Part shown: piece after piece, positions 42,308 through 53,999 of the stretch | Position numbering within the stretch: position 1 is the stretch's first letter | Layout of the letters: each line of letters begins with the position of its first letter | NCBI GenBank assembly: GCA_963921795.1 | Contig: OY997661.1 | Span: 37,084,970 to 37,148,969, forward strand | Direction: 5' to 3' | DNA from: Nannobrachium achirus | Taxonomy: Eukaryota > Chordata > Actinopteri > Myctophiformes > Myctophidae | Length of the DNA: 64,000 bases | Notes under the pieces: model-generated | Databases searched by the model: none | What the model was told of the DNA's origin: nothing | The model's input: only the letters and a program-made list of their open reading frames with translations | Translations under genes and position numbers: made by a program

Positions 42308-43530
42308 GCATGGATGCACCTGGGACGTATCCTCAGTGATGTAACCCAAGCTCATCGGGGTTTCGGGTCTCGCAACATCATAACATTCACTTGGGTGACC
42401 CAGCCAGGGTTGATCAAGTCCTTACTTCCGTCCCAGTAGCTACCCACGATCAGTCCCATTAGGGAAAGACAGAACCATTCCGCTTTGGAACTACTCTGCC
42501 GAGACTGGGAGAGGAAATCTGGCACATGGAAGGACTAGGCTCTGTGGATTGACTCCTGTCCGGGCCCCTCCTACGTCTCACCAGTTCCTGGACCTGTGCG
42601 TTGCACCAGACTCCAGCCCCAGACATTTCACTCAGAATTGGAGGATTCTTGAGCTGCAATGGCGTGATTCAAAACAGCGGCGCAGTTCGGCCAGTGGATA
42701 CGCCCCTATACTCTATAGAGACGCCCCTCTTAACAACACACACGCATATATAGCCTATAGGCTATTATATAAAAAAAAACTGTTAAAGCCTGCACTTGAC
42801 ACTTTTGTGCTGTGCTCAAAATAAACTTGACACTTGTACTGTGAAAGGCCTCTCATTTTATTTATCTTCTGTGCTGGGTGTTTTTTTTAATGGGTTGGCA
42901 TGATGGTACAAAAGAGAAATTAGAATTTAGTGAAAACGGCTCACAACACACTTTGAAAAGATAAAAATATTCTGTCTTGTTTTGTTCACTACTAGAAAAT
43001 GCAGACATAACTTAGAAAATGCAGTTTATTTACAACAGCCAAAAATGTAATACATTTGTAAAACATGGGCATTCGCCTTTACTTTAACATTAAAACCCGA
43101 ACTACTGTCATACTCAAGATAACTTATAACGTGTCGGGTTATTGTTAAAGTAACGCGCTACGCGCCTGACAGAGATGACAGCGTCCCCACCCGGGTGCCG
43201 CCATGGGCCAATCAGAGGCAAACGGAACGAGAGGGGCGTCTCCACTGGCCGAACTGCGCCGCTGTTTTTCAATGGTACTGCAGGCTCCACCTGGCTCAAT
43301 GGTGTCTTCCTCATGGAAGACACAGGCTGGGGCGCTAACCCAACCTGCTCCCGGGTGCCGTCTACATTCCGACTGTCACTCGTCTCTCCGGTGGTCACCA
43401 AACTATTCCTGGTTGTCACATAGTCTACTCCTATGAGTCACTATAAATAGAATAACTATAAAAGAAAAAACACACACATTGCATGGATTCACCTAGAACG
43501 TATCCTCAGTGATGTAGCTCAAGCTCATTA
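42308..43530. repeat. Insert between ~50 bp direct repeats with internal inverted arms
   Basis: TGCATGGATGCACCTGGGAC and CGTATCCTCAGTGATGTA..C occur at 42308 and 43482. Between them GCGGCGCAGTTCGGCCAGTGG (42677) is inverted at 43236-43260 (CCACTGGCCGAACTGCGCCGC). CpG-rich, no ORF of note. It may be a composite or fold-back insertion in the intron before the first ITIM exon. Confidence 0.5.
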
Positions 43531-43623
43531 ATATACTGTGAGTGTGCATACACCCCGGGCACAGGATTACTTAGGTATAATTAGTATGAGCTGATGGTGA
43601 TATTAAATGTTTCTGTGATGCAG

Positions 43624-43707
43624 GCTGTAGGCCAGGCAGACAGAGTGAAGAGGTGACGTATGCTTTTGTGAGAATAAAACAGCCAGCTCAAACCAGGAAG
43701 AGGACAG
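43624..43707 (+). CDS. Receptor tail exon with ITIM VTYAFV
   Basis: GCRPGRQSEEVTYAFVRIK followed by QPAQTRKRTG, symmetric phase 1, acceptor GTGATGCAG, donor GACAG|GTACAG. VTYAFV satisfies the ITIM consensus (V/I/L/S)-x-Y-x-x-(V/I/L), the docking site for SH2 phosphatases in inhibitory receptors. Confidence 0.85.
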
Positions 43708-44080
43708 GTACAGTAACACAAACACTGACATTACTGGTTACTGCATTATAACAAATCCACACATATCAGTTTCAATGCTCAGTTGTTCAGTTCAGAGATG
43801 TGACACACTCAGGTCAGGTACTATGTAGAAGTGGACAACCGAGCATTGGTGGGGGAACATGTACACCCACCCACCCATTTTGAACATACCAGTGCAATAT
43901 GCAATGGCTATTTTAACTAATCTTAAACACCCGGGCCAGCGCTAGCCATTTGGGTGCCCTACTCACCAGTCGCTTCTTGGTCCCGAGTCGGGTGTGTTTG
44001 CGCAATTTTAACTCCAAGTAGCAGTTAAACATTGCTTCTTTATTCCTTTCTCTGCCCCTGATTCTTGTTGCCTGTTGGGT

Positions 44081-44101
44081 GGGGGGGGGGGGGGGGGGGG
44101 G
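44081..44101. repeat. Poly-G tract
   Basis: Run of about 20 G; likely polymorphic. Confidence 0.9.
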
Positions 44102-44711
44102 TGTTCCCTTAGTCACTTCTAAGGCGGGTCCGGGGATTCCAATGCACATTGACAGTCAGTCACGCTGCTCACTCACAGGTCACTGCCAGACCGGACGGGG
44201 GTGAGGGGGGGTCTGGCCACCTCAGCTCTGAGCAGGGCACACATACTGTGATTATTTAGTCAGAGCCAGAGCGAGAACATATTAGTTATTATGATGATGA
44301 TCGGCTTAGCTCTTTTTTTTTCTTTCTTTTTTTTTTCATTTGGTGCCCTACACACAGTGCGTGCTGTGCGTATGCCCAGCGGAGGCCCTGTTAACCACAG
44401 ATGTTCTTCTGTTTTCTGAGAACAAGGGCTGTAACCACTCGGCTTCCTGTTCTTGTGTTGCATTGTGGGTTTAAAACATCCTCTGCTGCAGCCTCACCAT
44501 GCTCACTGTTTGATGTCTGGAATGTGCACAAAAAAAACAACAAAAAAACAATAATTTAATTAATTATTTGTTGCAATGTCATGGTGACAGCTAGCCTGAA
44601 CCCATAGCTGCATGCATCCCATGGTCACAGAAGTGATATGATGCACATAGAAATAGAATATGTGTGAATATGATGTGTTATTATGTTGATGTGTTGTAAC
44701 TTGTCTGACAG

Positions 44712-44795
44712 GCCAGGGTCCCAGTCAGAGTGGAGAGGTGACGTATGCTGCTGTGACTGTAAAGCCGGCAGAGAGACACAAGAAGAGGACACTAG
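44712..44795 (+). CDS. Receptor tail exon with ITIM VTYAAV (copy 1)
   Basis: GQGPSQSGEVTYAAVTVKPA followed by ERHKKRTLG, symmetric phase 1, acceptor TCTGACAG, donor CACTAG|GTACAG. Canonical ITIM VTYAAV. Nearly identical to the exon at 46361. Confidence 0.87.
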
Positions 44796-45164
44796 GTACA
44801 GACTCTACACTCACATAAACAATCATACTGTATGAGTCACCAGAACGAAGGACGGATGTTTTCGATGAATCTATCATGGTTAAAATTGTATTTGAAGTTA
44901 CAATTGGTTGGAAGGGGGCGTGTCTGATCAAACAACTTAAAAACTGTCTGGGGTGCTCATACTAGCTAAAATGAAATGAAGTATCTTTTTAAAGGGGAAG
45001 ACCACCCATTTTCAATATTGAAATATGTCATTAATATACCTTAGAGGAGTTGTGTGGAAAATAGAAAAAAAGTTCCCCCTCTTCTGTGTTGCCTAGAACT
45101 GGAGGATTCATTTTGGGGTTTGTATTGTAAAGTACAACTTGATGACATCACGCATTCTGATCAT

Positions 45165-45364
<200 letters not shown>

Positions 45365-45409
45365 CACGCATTATTTCACTGTAGTAACACTTGATGTTTC
45401 TTATTTCAG

Positions 45410-45460
45410 ATCAGGTTCCTGCAGATCAAGCCGTCTACCCCATGGTGAACACACACTCAG
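45410..45460 (+). CDS. Receptor tail exon with AVYPMV
   Basis: DQVPADQAVYPMVNTHSG, symmetric phase 1, acceptor TTATTTCAG, donor CTCAG|GTCAGT. The tyrosine site has Ala at -2, so it is ITIM-like. If the donor is not used the frame ends after HSGQLM, so this could also be terminal. Confidence 0.82.
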
Positions 45461-45935
45461 GTCAGTTAATGTAGAGGTGGACACCCATGGGTTAATCGAG
45501 GTGCCACCCTAAAGTCTGAACAGGAGAGAGAGATGGGGAGAGAAATACAGTAAAAACAGTTTGTGAAAACAGAAAGTTGTTACAAATATAAAGAGACAAG
45601 TCAGGTGTTGAAAACATAACCTATTCTCCATGGAAGAGTTATGTATTTTATTTCTTGGAGTCACTTCAAGGGTGCTAATCCTATACTCCAGCATTGGTGG
45701 GGGGACATGTACACCCACCCACCCATTTTGAACATACAAGTGCAACATGCAAAGGCTATTTTAACTGCTGTTAAGCACAGATGCAGCCTCACCATGTTAA
45801 CTGTTTGGTGTCTGGAAGACACGTACACAAAATTGTTTAATTAATTATTTGTTGCAATGTCACAGTGACAGCCTGCAGCCATAGCTACAAGCATGTCACG
45901 GCGACAGCAGTGATATTCACAGTGCGTAGCCTTGT

Positions 45936-46276
45936 TCTGACGTCTCATTACTCCGACGTTGCGTTCGTCCAACTCCCCCCCCCCCCCCCCCCCCCCCCAT
46001 TACTAAAGGGGAACACACACCGGCTGCGGACGGCACACGGCAAAACAGCCGGCCCCATTATTGTCAATGAACCTACCTACACCGGTGGGGTCAGAGGTGC
46101 GCAGGAGCGAGTTCACTCCTCGCCCGCCACTCCATTACACGTCTGTTCTATTTTCCAGGCGTTGTCATGTGGTGAAATATGTGCAGCCTGTCTGCAGCCA
46201 GTGTGTGTTCCCCTAAAGCCTATCTCTAACCCTAACCGCACGCGTAGCCACATAGTCGGAGTAATGAGATGTCAGA
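45936..46276. mobile_element. 341 bp MITE between paired tail exons
   Basis: TCTGACGTCTCATTACTCC at the left and GGAGTAATGAGATGTCAGA at the right, inverted. The interior has poly-C and a GC-rich core. The paralogous intron before 44712 lacks it. Confidence 0.75.
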
Positions 46277-46360
46277 CTTTCGGAATCCTCCGACATAGAA
46301 TATGTTGATATTCACACACATCATCACACATGTGTTGATGTGTGTTAACTTGTGTGACAG

Positions 46361-46441
46361 GCCAGGGTCCCAGTCAGAGTGGAGAGGTGACGTATGCTGC
46401 TGTGACTGTGAAGCCGGCAGAGAGACACAAGAAGAGGACAG
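46361..46441 (+). CDS. Receptor tail exon with ITIM VTYAAV (copy 2)
   Basis: GQGPSQSGEVTYAAVTVKPA followed by ERHKKRTG, symmetric phase 1, acceptor GTGTGACAG, donor GGACAG|GTACAG. Together with 46581 it repeats the exon pair 44712/45410. Confidence 0.87.
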
Positions 46442-46580
46442 GTACAGACTCAACACTCACATAAACAATCATACTTTGAATACACAGCTATTGTGTTAGT
46501 TTTTGTTTCATCTCTCATTCTGTTAACATGATCGCTGTAGTAACAGTAGTAACACTTGATGTTTGTAATGTTTGTTTCAG

Positions 46581-46631
46581 ATCAGGCTCCTGCAGATCAA
46601 GCCATCTACTCCATGGTGAAGACACACTCAG
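46581..46631 (+). CDS. Receptor tail exon with AIYSMV, last recognised
   Basis: DQAPADQAIYSMVKTHSG, acceptor TTGTTTCAG, donor CTCAG|GTCAGT. Read through the donor, the frame adds QLLCNSYSTQCKE and stops at 46673-46675, so it may be the 3' coding end. AATAAA occurs near 46975. No further related exon was recognised downstream. Confidence 0.8.
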
Positions 46632-47580
46632 GTCAGTTACTATGTAATAGTTATAGTACACAATGTAAAGAATGATGTACACAACTATATGCAGTACATG
46701 TTGTGACCCTGGCCAAGGAGTGCATGTAAGGAAGGTGCAAAAGTCAGGGATCTGCCGTGCCAAAGGACTGGAGAGCAGGCATTTTTTTTTTATATAGCAA
46801 TGCTCCTGGAACAGGAGCTAAGCAACATCTGGCTATGTCTGGTTCAAAACTGGTTGGAAAAACTGTCCGGGGCTTAAGTCAACTGAAGCGTGGCCTATAT
46901 CTGGCCTAGATATGGCTTACATCTTGGCACAAACGGCTCAAAGTTTGTTGTATGGACAGGGTCCCATTGGCCAAATAAATAGCACTGCTCACTTCACACT
47001 AAGTGTGATTTTTCTAAAGGGCCTGATGACCTTCATCACACTGCTCCCCAAGTTCTATAGGAACCAAATAGAAACACAACATTAGAAAGGCAAAGCAAAT
47101 ACACATAACCATAGAACCTAAGTCAAACATAGGAACATATACAAATACACATAACCACAGAACCTAAGTGAAACATGAAGCTGAAATACATACAGCAACT
47201 ACGCACAGTATAGGGAACCGTCACAATACGCACAATATACAAAATTATACGCTGGTGGCTTTTAACTAAAGATTGAGGGTTCACTCATCAGCCTGGTTTA
47301 TATAAAGGAGAACAGTTGTATTCAGCTAATGTTTAAAAACTAATAATAAAACCTTCAATTATAAGTTGTGTATTTAACATATTCAGTACAGAGAGTTCAA
47401 AATAGAGGGTATGCGCTTGACATCATTTTACTTGGAAGTTATGCGGGAACGCCTACTGAGTGGCAAAAAAAACAGTCAGTAAGAGTCATGAGGAGTCCGT
47501 AGGAGAGAGGAGTTTCCCAACTAGCCCTTCCAAACTCCAATGTTTCATGCTGTTTTATGTTTTGCCACTCATTCTAGATC
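46632..47580. other. Downstream of receptor tail; no gene seen
   Basis: Possible 3' UTR to about 46990. 47080-47190 has a loose repeat of AACCTAAGT.AAACAT and ACACATAACCA; 47270-47580 duplicates 39040-39365. Confidence 0.45.
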
Positions 47581-47720
47581 AGTGGTTCTCAACTGTTTCA
47601 GACTGCGACCCCCAAGAGAATCATAATTTAACTAGAAAATATTGTTCCTTCGAAACAATTGTGGGCTCGCTTCAAGCCAGAAAACAATGGCTATAAAAGT
47701 ACAAAATGTCAAGATCGCAG
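47579..47720. mobile_element. hAT MITE fragment
   Basis: Left end CAGTGGTTCTCAACTGTTTC, GCGACCCCCAAGAGAATCAT; no right end. Confidence 0.5.
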
Positions 47721-48824
47721 GCAGTGCTCTCTTTGACGTTACTGACGCAATCGGACGCTGCATGCATGATTTGAGGCATTTTGTTCCAAAAAAGTTGACC
47801 CGCTGGTGGCGCTATAATAGGCCAGTGTGAGAAGGGTGGCATCTGTTCCTTGACCTAGTGGGAATGTGCTTGCAAGATTTCATGCACATTGCAGGCTGTG
47901 TTCATGATTTGAGGTGTTTTTGGCCACTTTATCGCTGCTTGCAGCTACGGTATATTTATTATTATTAATATTATTTAAAAGAATTGTGCACTTCATAGGC
48001 ATGTTAGATAAAGGTCCTTAGATTGCGTGTAGAATGTTTCATGCAAATTGCTCGAAAATCCCAGGCTAAAAACGGGTTTAAGCGTTTTACAAACTGCTCA
48101 AAATGATATAGCGCCCCCCTTTGGCCATTTGGGGTAAGATTGGTTTCAGTGATATTTGAACTAACCCTCTACACTATTTAGTCATGAAAAAGTGACTTTG
48201 CGTGTATATTTTAGAGGCCGAAAAATAATTTGCATAAAACTGCAATATTCATTGAATTATAAAAAAGAATGTTTCAATTTAAAAAAAAAAACGGACAGAT
48301 CTTTAGATATCGGTCCAAAGTTCATGTAAAAACCCTAACCCTGTTTACGCGTTTTACAAACTGCTCAAAATGGTGGAAAATCTGAGGACGGAGCTTAGTT
48401 AACAAAGACACAGATGGCTTCCGCTTGAGTCAAGGCACGTGTGTATGCAACTTGCATGTCTTTCAAAAAAACGAGGCATGACTTATGCCCGTTTAAAGTT
48501 TGAATTTTCAAACGCTTCGTATAGCGCCCTCCTTTGGCCAATTGGAATAAGAATGGTTTCAGTGATATTTGGACTAATCCTCTACATCTTTGCCAAATGC
48601 CATGAACGTAACACTTTGCATGTTTGATTTAGAGGCAAAAGAATAATTTGCATAAAACCGCAATATTCATTGAATTATTAAAAAATAATGGTTTAACGTA
48701 CAAACTTCTCACCCCATAGACTGTATAGATATAGATTCAAATTTCATGTGAAAAAAGTTTTGTGTGCGTAACGCGAAAGTCCCAGGAGGAGATAGATTTT
48801 TATAGTTTTTCATATCTATCTATA
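47721..48824. repeat. Unclassified repeat with internal duplication
   Basis: AGCGCCC(C)CCTTTGGCCA, TGGTTTCAGTGATATTTG and AATAATTTGCATAAAAC occur at 48108-48270 and again at 48520-48690. GGTGGCGCTATAATAGGCC (47808) links it to 10551-11010. No ORF. Confidence 0.5.
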
Positions 48825-50009
48825 AATGCGAGAAGTCTCTGCGTGTCTGTCTGTCTGTCTGTCTGTGTGTCTGTAATCCGCGTATCTCGAGAACCGTTCG
48901 TCCCACCGGCTTCAGATTCGGCACGCGCGTTCCCCGCCGCGGCACGGAGTGCAGTGCCGGGTCTCGACCCGAACCGGCGCGAAACGTTCGGAATCTCCTT
49001 ATGCGGGGTTGATTGTTGAGGCTGTTCCGGAGGAAATGTTCCGGAGGAAATCGGCGAAAGCTCTGACTCATTGTGACATCACTGCAGTGCCGGGACTTGC
49101 CTCGACCCGACAGGGTCTGGGACACAGACAGATATATGGGCATAAAAGGGACACAGACTGAGATCTCCATATATGGTCATATGGGCAGATACAGAGATCT
49201 CCCTATATGGGCATATATAGACAGATATCTCCGTATATGGGCACAAAAGGGACACAGACTGATACAGAGATCTCCATATATGGGCATATGGGCAGATACA
49301 GAGATCTCCATATAGTATATGGGCAAGTATATGGGCAACCTATAACTCCATATATGGAGACATCTAGCTGCTGACATCAGTAAATTGGCGCAAACGCTGA
49401 CTCATAGTGACATCACTGCAGTGCCGGGCCTTGCCTCGACCCGACGGATATCTCCGTATATGGGCATAAAAAGGGACACAGGCAGATATATGGGCATAAA
49501 AGGGACAAATCGGCGCAAGCGCTGGGCATAAAAGGGACACAGACAGATATATGGGCATAAAAGGGACACAGACTGAGATCTCCATATATGGGCATATGGG
49601 CAGATACAGAGATCTCCCTATATGGGCATATATAGACAGATATCTCCGTATATGGGCATAAAAGGGACACAGACTGATACAGAGATCTCCATATATGGGC
49701 ATAAAATGGACGCAGACAGACAGATAACTCCATATATGGGCATAAATCGACACAGGCAAACAGATGGTCAAAACGGGTCCTACAGAGATCTCCATATATG
49801 GACATAAAATGGACGTAGACAGATAGATATCCCCATATATGGGCATAAATGGACACACGCAAACAGATGGTCAAAACAGATCCTATGACAACAGGTATAA
49901 TGGGGTTTGCATTAAAGGGCGGGACATTCATCCCCTATTTACATTGTTCCCGAGTTGCCCAGGGCGCCGACTAGACGCTCGGCCGCCCTTTGGGCGGCCG
50001 AGCTTCTAG
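48825..50009 (+). mobile_element. Complete non-autonomous Helitron
   Basis: A flanking A, then TCTATCTATAAATGCGAGAAG at 48825. The 3' end has a perfect 12-bp stem (GCTCGGCCGCCC / GGGCGGCCGAGC) with a TTT loop, then TT, CTAG (50006-50009) and a flanking T. These are the Helitron TC...hairpin-CTRR ends with A/T insertion. The interior is a GC-rich block, then a GGCATAAAAGGGACACAGAC / CTCCATATATGG minisatellite. No Rep/helicase. Confidence 0.85.
49120..49870. repeat. CCATATATGG minisatellite inside Helitron
   Basis: Irregular units of about 35-60 bp combining ATATGGGCATAAAAGGGACA and GAGATCTCCATATATGGGC. At least eight perfect CCATATATGG decamers occur. Confidence 0.85.
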
Positions 50010-50244
50010 TAATTCAAAATGGTGGGAGAATTAAAGGTCAGAGGTCAAAAGTTGTTCGGCATGAGGAGACGCATAAGTGTATACAGGTTTTCATGACTGT
50101 ACCTCAAACAGAGCATTCATTTTCTGCCTAAGTATGTAGGAGTAGAAAGGAACCGAAGTTTTGAGGAGAACTTGATATCTATATGTATGATAGATAAATA
50201 TTGACAACATCTAAAGTGTGCTCGCCTTTCAGGCGAGCCCACAA

Positions 50245-50578
50245 CTAGGGATCCCCCCCCCCCCCCACCCCCCCCACCCTGACGAGCACTAAGAGTTGAG
50301 GCATTACATTTTGTATAACACAGTTCTATTTTGAAAATGTCTATTTTCACAATTTCTGCCTCTAATATTTGACAATTTGGCCAATGTTTAATTTGTTATT
50401 TTAGAGGTATTAAAAAGTCCTTACATTGTCACTTTAGAAATGTGCAGATACCTTCTATACACTTAAACTGTATGTTGGTTTGTTTTCTGTTAAGAAAACA
50501 TTAAAGTTGCACATTAATCATAATCATCTGCGGACCCCCCAAAATAATTTGGGGACCCCCACAGGTTGAGAACTATGG
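50245..50578. mobile_element. hAT MITE, left end lost in poly-C
   Basis: CCACCCTGACGAGCACTAAGAG and the right end CCCACAGGTTGAGAACTATGG match the GTGGTTCTCAACC family. The left end is replaced by a poly-C run at 50250-50276. Confidence 0.65.
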
Positions 50579-50579
50579 T

Positions 50580-50656
50580 CTATATGAGTGGCATATGATG
50601 CATACCCACTATAGAGGAAACATGCTTCCTGTTCATAACATCAGTCAGTCTAGCTG

Positions 50657-50712
<56 letters not shown>

Positions 50713-50950
50713 AAATAAAACACCTCCGCCCCCATAAGCTATGTGGCCCAGGACAAACACCCCCGCCCAGGATATAACCCCCCCCCCAGCCCCCCTTAAG
50801 TGTAACATGCAAAGCCTATTTTTCTATGTATTGAAACTAAATGTTGACCACAGATATTCATGTTTCATGAGAACAAGGTCTTACTGCTCTACGTAGGTGT
50901 TGCATTGTGGGTAGGAGTAGCTTTGTGCAAAGATGATGTATTATAAACAG
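50580..50950. repeat. Segment duplicated at 52235-52660, with (GT)n
   Basis: GAGGAAACATGCTTCCTGTT, (GT)n (50660-50709), AGCTATGTGGCCCAGGACAA, poly-C, GCAACATGCAAAGCC-like and CATGTTTCATGAGAACAAGG recur in order. Neither copy has a gene. Confidence 0.8.
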
Positions 50951-51010
50951 ATACATGCAGAGACAGAGAGACAGTCTCATTAAACTATAGGATCATGAGA
51001 CAGTGTAGAG

Positions 51011-51288
51011 CAGGGGTAGGCAACCTTAGGCATGCAGGTGCCAACATTGGCACAGGGGAGGGTGATCACTGGCACAGTGGCAGTTGACCTTGTACCAGGA
51101 TTTGTCATTTCAGAGGTATTAAAAAGTCCTTAAATTGTCACTTCAGAAATGTGCATATACCCTCAGATACACTTAAACTTTATGTTGAGTGAGAAAACAA
51201 TGTTGCACATAAATTAATCATCTGGGGACTCCCCAAAATAATTTGGGGACGCCCCTGGTGGTACCGACCCACAGGTTGAGAACCACTG
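51011..51288. mobile_element. Chimeric hAT MITE
   Basis: The left 90 bp begins CAGGGGTAGGCAACCTTAGG, one hAT type. From about 51105 it is the right part of the other type, ending ACAGGTTGAGAACCACTG. The two families join within a single element. Confidence 0.6.
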
Positions 51289-52234
51289 GTCTAGATCAGT
51301 GACATATGATGCATGCTGTGCAGGTGTCCCAACTAGTCTTGGGCCTTAAGCCACATGCAGAATAGACTCACATTTAGAGTGAACATTTTTAACTAAAATC
51401 TTTGCTTCTGGGGGTAACCGGAACAAAATATTTTGAGATGGGGTCCACTGCCAAATACATATAATTTTGGGGGTCCTTGACATGGCAAAGTCAGAAAACT
51501 GTTAAGATTTAGAAGACATTTGTAGAATCAGCGTATGATGGAATTTGGATCATATTCCATATGGATAAACGGTTTTCCCCAACCATAATAAAGTACTCCA
51601 CACACAAGAAATGATGAATGTCCACACCAGGGAATATGCGTTTTGTGTTGAAGTTTAGTCAGAGTTCAAATTACTGTACAGCAGTACAGTAGAGCAAAAT
51701 CACCCATCTTTGCTTCTCTCTGAGTGACAAGCATAATGATTTCACAGATATATGGATTTACAGAATACATTAGTCACATTCTGATTGGACAAAGTTAAAC
51801 ATGACAAGTACAGTAGAGCAATGGATATCAGATGTTTTCGTGTTACAGGCACCAGTCGTAAGGGCAGATAGTATGTTTGGCGTTTTGTTATCCTGTGTCC
51901 TGTACATAATGACCTGATTGGCATCTCTCAGTGGTCATTCTCCTGCGTTAGTTAGTTGTTCAAAACATCATGACATTGACACTGAAAATGGTATCTATAC
52001 CATGTTAAACAACAATAACATATTTTACTATCAGCGTATATCAGTGGTTAAACCCCCAAAATGCCCCAAAATTATATGTATTTGGCCGCAGACCCCCATC
52101 TCAAAATATTTAGTTCTAGGGACCCCCAGAAGCAAATATTTGCGTTAAAAATCTTCACTCTGAATTTGGGTCTTGCCTTAAGCTAGATGCAGAATAGATA
52201 CACGCCGCTCAGACCCATTGGCAAATGAAAGGTT
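51289..52234. other. No gene; two inverted repeat fragments
   Basis: 51380-51480 (GCTTCTGGGGGTAACC, ATATTTTGAGATGGGGTCC) is partly inverted at 52050-52140 (GACCCCCATCTCAAAATATT, GACCCCCAGAAGC). The rest is AT-rich without recognisable exons. Confidence 0.5.
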
Positions 52235-52310
52235 GCATGATGCATACCCTCTACAGAGGAAACATGCTTCCTGTTCATTGCATCAGTCAGTCTAGCTGCT
52301 GTGTGTGTGC

Positions 52311-52400
<90 letters not shown>

Positions 52401-52660
52401 AACACCCCCTTCCCCCATAAGCTATGTGGCCCAGGACAAACACCCCCGCCCAGGATATACCCCCCCCCCCCCCCCCCCCCCGGCCCCCCATAAGTGCAAC
52501 ATGCAAAGCCTATTTTTCTATGTATTGAAACTAAATGTTGCCCACAGATTGACCACATATATTCATGTTTCATGAGAACAAGGTCTTACTGCCAGTAAGT
52601 TGGCGTAGGTGTTGCATTGTAGCTTTGTGCAAAGATGATGCATTATAAACACATACATAG
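52235..52660. repeat. Duplicate of 50580-50950 with long (GT)n and poly-C
   Basis: (GT)n at 52305-52399 and C-run at 52459-52480. Confidence 0.85.
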
Positions 52661-52696
52661 CATGCAGAGACAGTGTAGTGTCTCAGAAAACTATAG

Positions 52697-53113
52697 CAGT
52701 GGTTCTCAACCCTTTCAGGCCGAGACCCCCAAAATAATCATATTTTAACCCCCCCACCCTGACGAGCACTAAGAGTTGATGCATTACATTTAGTATAACT
52801 TGGTTATATTGTGAAAATAGCAGATCAACATGTTCACAACACCTCGCATTGCGAGGCGTTGTGAGAACGTAGATCGTCTATTTTCACAATTTCTGCCTCT
52901 AATTTTTGATATTTTGGCCAATGTCTAATTTGTCATTTCAGAGGTATTAAAAGGTCCTTAAATTGTTACTTTAGAAATGTGCATATACCCTCTATGGTCT
53001 ATACGCATAAACATTATGTTGGTTTGTTTACTGTTGAGTGAGAAAACAATGTTGCACATTAAGTTTATCATCTGGGGAGACCCCCTGGGGGTTCCAACCC
53101 ACAGGTTGACAAA
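52697..53113. mobile_element. hAT MITE with nested hairpin
   Basis: Left CAGTGGTTCTCAACCCTTTC, right CCACAGGTTGACAAACG (degraded). The hairpin 52808-52890 has TTGTGAAAATAGCAGATC...GATCGTCTATTTTCACAA with an ACCTCGCATTGCGAGGCGTT centre. Confidence 0.75.
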
Positions 53114-53247
53114 CGTCTGGCTTGCACTAGACTAGAGCTTCTCGGAGCTCTCAGCAACAGCCTCATGCAGTCATTATAGGCCACTGTGAGTCGTCTGATG
53201 CTGCCTTGTCTGTAGTGACAAAACCAAAACCACAATAATCTCTACAG

Positions 53248-53908
53248 CAGTGGTTCTCAAACCTTTTGGGCTTCAGTACCCCCTTTTCCTGATCACTGAA
53301 TCGAGGTCCCCCTTTTTATCAACAACAACATTTTGACTAGAAAATACTGACATCAAAAGTCCAGTTATGTCAATATGTTGACTGTTAAGCCCGTATCATA
53401 GTCGGGTCCGCGGTGGAAGGCTTTACACCGCGGTGTAGTCTTTTTGAGTCATGAAACTACAACGTTACATCATTCCTCACGGTGGAGAGCTTTCCACCGT
53501 GAGTCCCAACACATCTCTCTGTTTTTACTATCAGACAGGCAGGCTCTACACCCCGTTCACTGATTGGTCGACCTGAACCGGTCTAGACGGGGTAAAGGAC
53601 TTCACCGTGGGCCGTAACTATGATGGCCTGCACTTATTTTCTGACTTGAGGTGGAAAGCTTTCCACCTCAAATTTGCGGTGGATAGGTCTCCACCGTAGA
53701 CTCTGATACGGGCTTTACTGTTTTCTATTCAGTAACAGTACAATTCTTACTTCATTTGGTTTAAAGCTTTATGGAGCAGCATGTTCACATACATTTGTAA
53801 ATGTTTTATCATTAAACATAACAGTAAAATTAATGTTTCCATTTTCTCATAAGTATCCGCTCGAGTACCTCTGCGTACCCCTAGGGGTACACGTTTTGAG
53901 AAACACTG
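53248..53908. mobile_element. hAT MITE carrying a nested PIF-like MITE
   Basis: Left CAGTGGTTCTCAAACCTTTT, right TACACGTTTTGAGAAACACTG. The host element is split by 53388-53714. Confidence 0.75.
53388..53714. mobile_element. 327 bp PIF/Harbinger-like MITE with TTA duplication
   Basis: AGCCCGTATCATAGTCGGGT at the left and CTCTGATACGGGCT at the right, flanked by TTA at 53385-53387 and 53715-53717. It contains further inverted GGTGGAAAGCTTTCCACC blocks. It is the longer relative of 27788-27930. Confidence 0.82.
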
Positions 53909-53999
53909 CTCTACAGTATGTAGTTAATGTTATAACATTGTGTTTGAATGTGAACAACAAACCTGGAACACACAGTCATATTGTCCTCCTAAGTATTTG

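Noticed and set aside
42960-43440. 77-101 codon frames on both strands in the CpG-rich insert
   Set aside because: Overlapping in several frames, typical of GC-rich DNA without stops; no recognisable domain.
46230-46245. Telomere-like CTAACCCTAACC (also near 48331)
   Set aside because: Only about two repeat units; chance occurrence, not an interstitial telomere array.
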